From Bacteroidales bacterium UBA1800 (GTDB taxonomy: Bacteria; Bacteroidota; Bacteroidia; Bacteroidales; VadinHA17), in the NCBI GenBank assembly GCA_002319915.1, contig DCFQ01000091.1, positions 23,227 through 87,226 on the forward strand: a DNA stretch of 64,000 nt. Direction: 5' to 3'. The notes under the pieces were generated by a model. The model searched no databases, was not told the DNA's origin, and was given only the letters and a program-made list of their open reading frames with translations. Positions 62,215-64,000 of this stretch are shown here, piece by piece (the first letter of the stretch is position 1; each line of letters begins with the position of its first letter). The translations under genes were made by a program, and so were the position numbers.

Positions 62215-63531
62215 TTACTGGTTGAAGAGGTGTTTGTTTAAAAGGTTGAGCGATTTGACCTTGTCGCTGGCATTTACCAGGAGGGACAAGCTGTATGGGC
62301 TGCCCCCGTAAGATATCATCTTCAGTGGGACGGTATTCAATGCCTCAAATATTTCGGGGGCCGAACCAGTCCGTTCGGTCCTGAAATCGCCCACAATGCA
62401 GATGATCGACTGGTCCTGCTCGATTTCAACCGAGCCCAGCTCCTTCAGATCATTTGCAATCTGGTTAATGAACTCCGAGTTATCAATGGTAAGCGAAACG
62501 GAGACCTCGGATGTTGTTATCATGTCGATCGGGGTCTTGTACGCTTCAAAGATCTCAAATACTTTCCGAAGGAAACCGTATGCCATCAGCATACGGTCGG
62601 ACTTTATCCTGAGGACCGATATACCGTCCTTTGCAGCAACTGCCTTATAATCCTCGAAGTGGCAGGTCGATGTTATCAAAGTGCCTTCATCCGAGGGATC
62701 AAGGGTGTTTTTAAGTCTGACGGGAATATTGCTTTCCCGGGCAGGATTGACGCTTGAAGGATGAAGGATCTTTGCTCCGAAATAGGCAAGCTCAGCCGCC
62801 TCGTCAAATGAGATATTCCGGATGACTTTCGTTTTCTCCACAAACCTCGGATCGTTATTGTGAAATCCATTTATGTCGGTCCAGATCTGGATTTCCGATA
62901 CCTTAAGGGCGGCACCGATCAGCGAGGCAGTGAAATCACTTCCGCCGCGCTTCAGATTGTCTGTTTCACCATAAGCATTCCGGCAAATGAATCCCTGGGT
63001 TATAATAATGTTTTCTGACTGGCACGCTTTCATCTCCCTTTTCAGGTTCTCCTTTATATAGTAGGTATCGGGTTCTCCGTCCTTGTCAATGCGCATGAAA
63101 TTGAGCGCGGGAAGAAAATGCGCCCGGATATCCCTTTCTCTGAGCAGGTTATGGAATAACGACGTCGAAATAAGCTCACCCTGGGCCAGGATTGCTTTTT
63201 CCTGCAGCTTGGTAAATACCCTTAGAGTGAAATTCCTGATATAATCAAAGTGCGAATTGATCAACTCATGACCCGTATTCCTGAATGTGTCGGTGGAAAA
63301 GAGATCATCCACAACGGAATGATATTTATCCCTCAGTGATTCGTTCTTCTGTGCTGCCTCATCTCTCCTGTCTGCGTAGAGCAGGTCTGAGATTTCCACC
63401 AGGCTGTTGGTCGTGCCCGACATTGCCGAAAGTACTACTATCTTCCTTTCCTCATCCGATATGAGGGGAATAATTGCCCTCATTCTGTCGGGACTTCCCA
63501 CGGAGGTCCCACCAAACTTCATTATTTTCAT
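62215..63531 (-). CDS. lysC: aspartokinase (monofunctional, ACT-domain)
   Basis: Phosphorylates aspartate in the first step towards lysine, threonine and methionine. The 438 residues have the kinase start MKIMKFGGTSVGSPDRM, the substrate loop FICRNAYGETDNLKRGGSDFTASLIGAAL, the DxxGFHNNDPR nucleotide region, and two C-terminal ACT domains (about 290-435, ISVLRIKSDRMLMAYGFLRKVFEIFEAYKTPIDMITTSEVSVS, then SIICIVGDF). It lacks a homoserine dehydrogenase domain. A second in-frame ATG three codons in could also start it. Expression is probably controlled by the attenuator-like leader. Confidence 0.95.
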   Translation of the reverse strand: MKIMKFGGTSVGSPDRMRAIIPLISDEERKIVVLSAMSGTTNSLVEISDLLYADRRDEAAQKNESLRDKYHSVVDDLFSTDTFRNTGHELINSHFDYIRNFTLRVFTKLQEKAILAQGELISTSLFHNLLRERDIRAHFLPALNFMRIDKDGEPDTYYIKENLKREMKACQSENIIITQGFICRNAYGETDNLKRGGSDFTASLIGAALKVSEIQIWTDINGFHNNDPRFVEKTKVIRNISFDEAAELAYFGAKILHPSSVNPARESNIPVRLKNTLDPSDEGTLITSTCHFEDYKAVAAKDGISVLRIKSDRMLMAYGFLRKVFEIFEAYKTPIDMITTSEVSVSLTIDNSEFINQIANDLKELGSVEIEQDQSIICIVGDFRTERTGSAPEIFEALNTVPLKMISYGGSPYSLSLLVNASDKVKSLNLLNKHLFNQ

Positions 63532-63542
63532 TTTTTACAAAT

Positions 63543-63573
63543 AAAAAAACCTGCTCTTAATTTGCAGGTCTGG
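63543..63573 (-). terminator. leader hairpin: terminator arm and rival pairing in front of lysC
   Basis: On the minus strand ACCTGC (63569-63564), 9-base loop, GCAGGT (63554-63549), then six T: an intrinsic terminator 12 bp upstream of the lysC ATG. Its 5' arm lies in CAGACCTG (63572-63565), which is also perfectly complementary to the upstream CAGGTCTG (63618-63611). The two pairings exclude each other. Confidence 0.65.
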
Positions 63574-63605
63574 TTAAACTTTTAATAATATCGTTTAATA
63601 AAAGG

Positions 63606-63668
63606 TTAGGCAGACCTGGAGACAGGATGCTTGATAAACCTCATATTTTCCTTTATTATGCTTTTCAT
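63606..63668 (-). CDS. putative leader peptide of the lysC-lysA operon
   Basis: A 20-codon frame in the lysC leader: MKSIIKEN then MRFIKHPVSRSA, stop TAA at 63608-63606. Either the ATG at 63668, about 16 bases after the -7 box, or the in-frame ATG at 63644, preceded by AAAGGA at good distance, could start it. Its last codons cover CAGGTCTG (63618-63611), the antiterminator arm. A translating ribosome would therefore mask that arm. Lys codons are at positions 2, 6 and 13 and Ile codons at 4, 5 and 12 of the longer form. This is inference from architecture; no homologue is known to me. Confidence 0.5.
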   Translation of the reverse strand: MKSIIKENMRFIKHPVSRSA

Positions 63669-63683
63669 AAAAAAATGACGGGT

Positions 63684-63691
63684 CAAAAATA
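63684..63691 (-). promoter_or_regulatory. -7 box of the lysC-lysA operon
   Basis: On the minus strand TATTTTTG, an exact TAnnTTTG match, leaving a ~145-base leader before the lysC ATG. It diverges from the tRNA promoter 43 bp away. Confidence 0.55.
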
Positions 63692-63733
63692 AACTTTTAA
63701 ATGACAGGGAGCGCTTGGTAAGTGTTTTTTTTA

Positions 63734-63741
63734 TATTTTTG
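63734..63741 (+). promoter_or_regulatory. -7 box of the tRNA-Leu gene
   Basis: TATTTTTG, an exact TAnnTTTG match, 18 bp before the tRNA 5' end at 63760. Confidence 0.6.
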
Positions 63742-63759
63742 CCCCGCGTTCATTGAAAT

Positions 63760-63843
63760 GCCCAGATGGCGAAATTGGTAGACGCGCTAGTTTCAGGGAC
63801 TAGTGTCAGCAATGATGTGCAGGTTCGAGTCCTGTTCTGGGCA
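63760..63843 (+). tRNA. tRNA-Leu (anticodon CAG)
   Basis: A class II tRNA of 84 bases. Acceptor strands GCCCAGA (63760-63766) and TCTGGGC (63836-63842) pair fully, with discriminator A at 63843. The D-arm contains TGGCGAAATTGGTAGAC. The anticodon stem CTAGT/ACTAG closes the loop TTCAGGG with anticodon CAG. A long variable arm and the T-arm CAGGTTCGAGTCCTG follow. CCA is not encoded. Confidence 0.95.
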
Positions 63844-63849
63844 CTGTAG

Positions 63850-63977
63850 AAAGATAAAAGGCAAAAGACAAAAGGTCAAAATCGAAAGAGAACTGATATT
63901 CTGTATGCCTTTTAAGTAACAACCACTAATTTTTGGATCACTTTTATCTTTTTACTTTTATCTTTTGTCCTTGATTT
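63850..63977. repeat. A/T-rich inverted repeat between two tRNA-Leu genes
   Basis: The left part AAAGATAAAAGGCAAAAGAC and the right part CTTTTATCTTTTTACTTTTA plus TCTTTTGTCC are degenerate inverted copies of short ARATAAAAG-type units, separated by ~70 bp. They fill most of the spacer. Confidence 0.5.
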
Positions 63978-64000
63978 GCCCAGATGGTGAAATTGGTAGA
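63978..64000 (+). tRNA. tRNA-Leu, 5' part only (partial at window edge)
   Basis: GCCCAGATGGTGAAATTGGT begins exactly like the preceding tRNA-Leu, differing at one base (T for C) in the D-arm. The window ends before the anticodon, so the isoacceptor is unknown. Confidence 0.85.

Noticed and set aside
1..64000. Transposase, integrase, phage or defence genes
   Set aside because: I looked through all coding regions and saw none; the window is core-type genome with intergenic repeats only.

Overview
The window reads as chromosomal DNA of a Bacteroidota (Bacteroidales-like) bacterium. The signs are repeated TAnnTTTG -7 promoter boxes in front of genes, a DUF2795 small acidic protein, a DUF5063 protein, ~800-residue FtsX/MacB-type permeases, and a SurA-type chaperone/OstA cluster. 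It is ordinary core genome with no recognisable transposase, phage or CRISPR array. The interest lies in regulation and in intergenic repeats.

Layout. 1-1.8 kb: end of an unidentified gene, a LolD/MacB-type ATPase, a PduO-type cobalamin adenosyltransferase and the DUF2795 gene. 1.8-8.8 kb (minus): guaB, then three SurA-like periplasmic folding factors and an OstA/LptA-like protein, packed head to tail. 8.9-15.6 kb (plus): recQ-type helicase, DUF5063 protein, DEDDy exonuclease, RlmI-type methyltransferase and Tex. 15.6-27.5 kb: small secreted protein, M28 peptidase, mutS2, an ECF sigma/membrane protein/DUF4097 cassette, a membrane protein, a PDZ-bearing M28 peptidase, ornithine aminotransferase and trmD. 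27.6-42.5 kb: an export region with four paralogous FtsX-type permeases (two minus, two plus), a GRAM/PH-like protein, a receiver-less sigma-54 activator, and a TolC-HlyD-ATPase operon read toward it. 42.5-47.4 kb: YkgJ-type Cys-cluster protein, amidohydrolase, dapB and signal peptidase I. 47.6-50.9 kb (minus): thrS-infC-rpmI-rplT. 51-59.3 kb: PKD lipoprotein, small lipoprotein, glycosylasparaginase, LytS-like kinase with a FG-GAP-like sensor and its LuxR-HTH response regulator, Gfo/Idh/MocA oxidoreductase and SGNH hydrolase. 59.5-64 kb: amino-acid permease, the lysC-lysA operon, and two tandem tRNA-Leu genes, the second cut by the window edge.

How parts may work together. The TolC-HlyD-ATPase operon has a sigma-54-like promoter (TGGCAC-N5-TTGAA) and an upstream perfect 7-bp inverted repeat, and it lies next to the gene of a sigma-54 activator. 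An almost identical promoter sits before the PKD lipoprotein gene, so the two may share a regulon. The lysC-lysA operon has a ~150-nt leader with a short peptide ORF and two mutually exclusive hairpins, the architecture of a translation-coupled attenuator. infC appears to start at AUU behind a strong Shine-Dalgarno sequence. Three families of imperfect palindromic intergenic elements occur: A at convergent gene ends, B between divergent genes, and C as a direct pair around the YkgJ gene.
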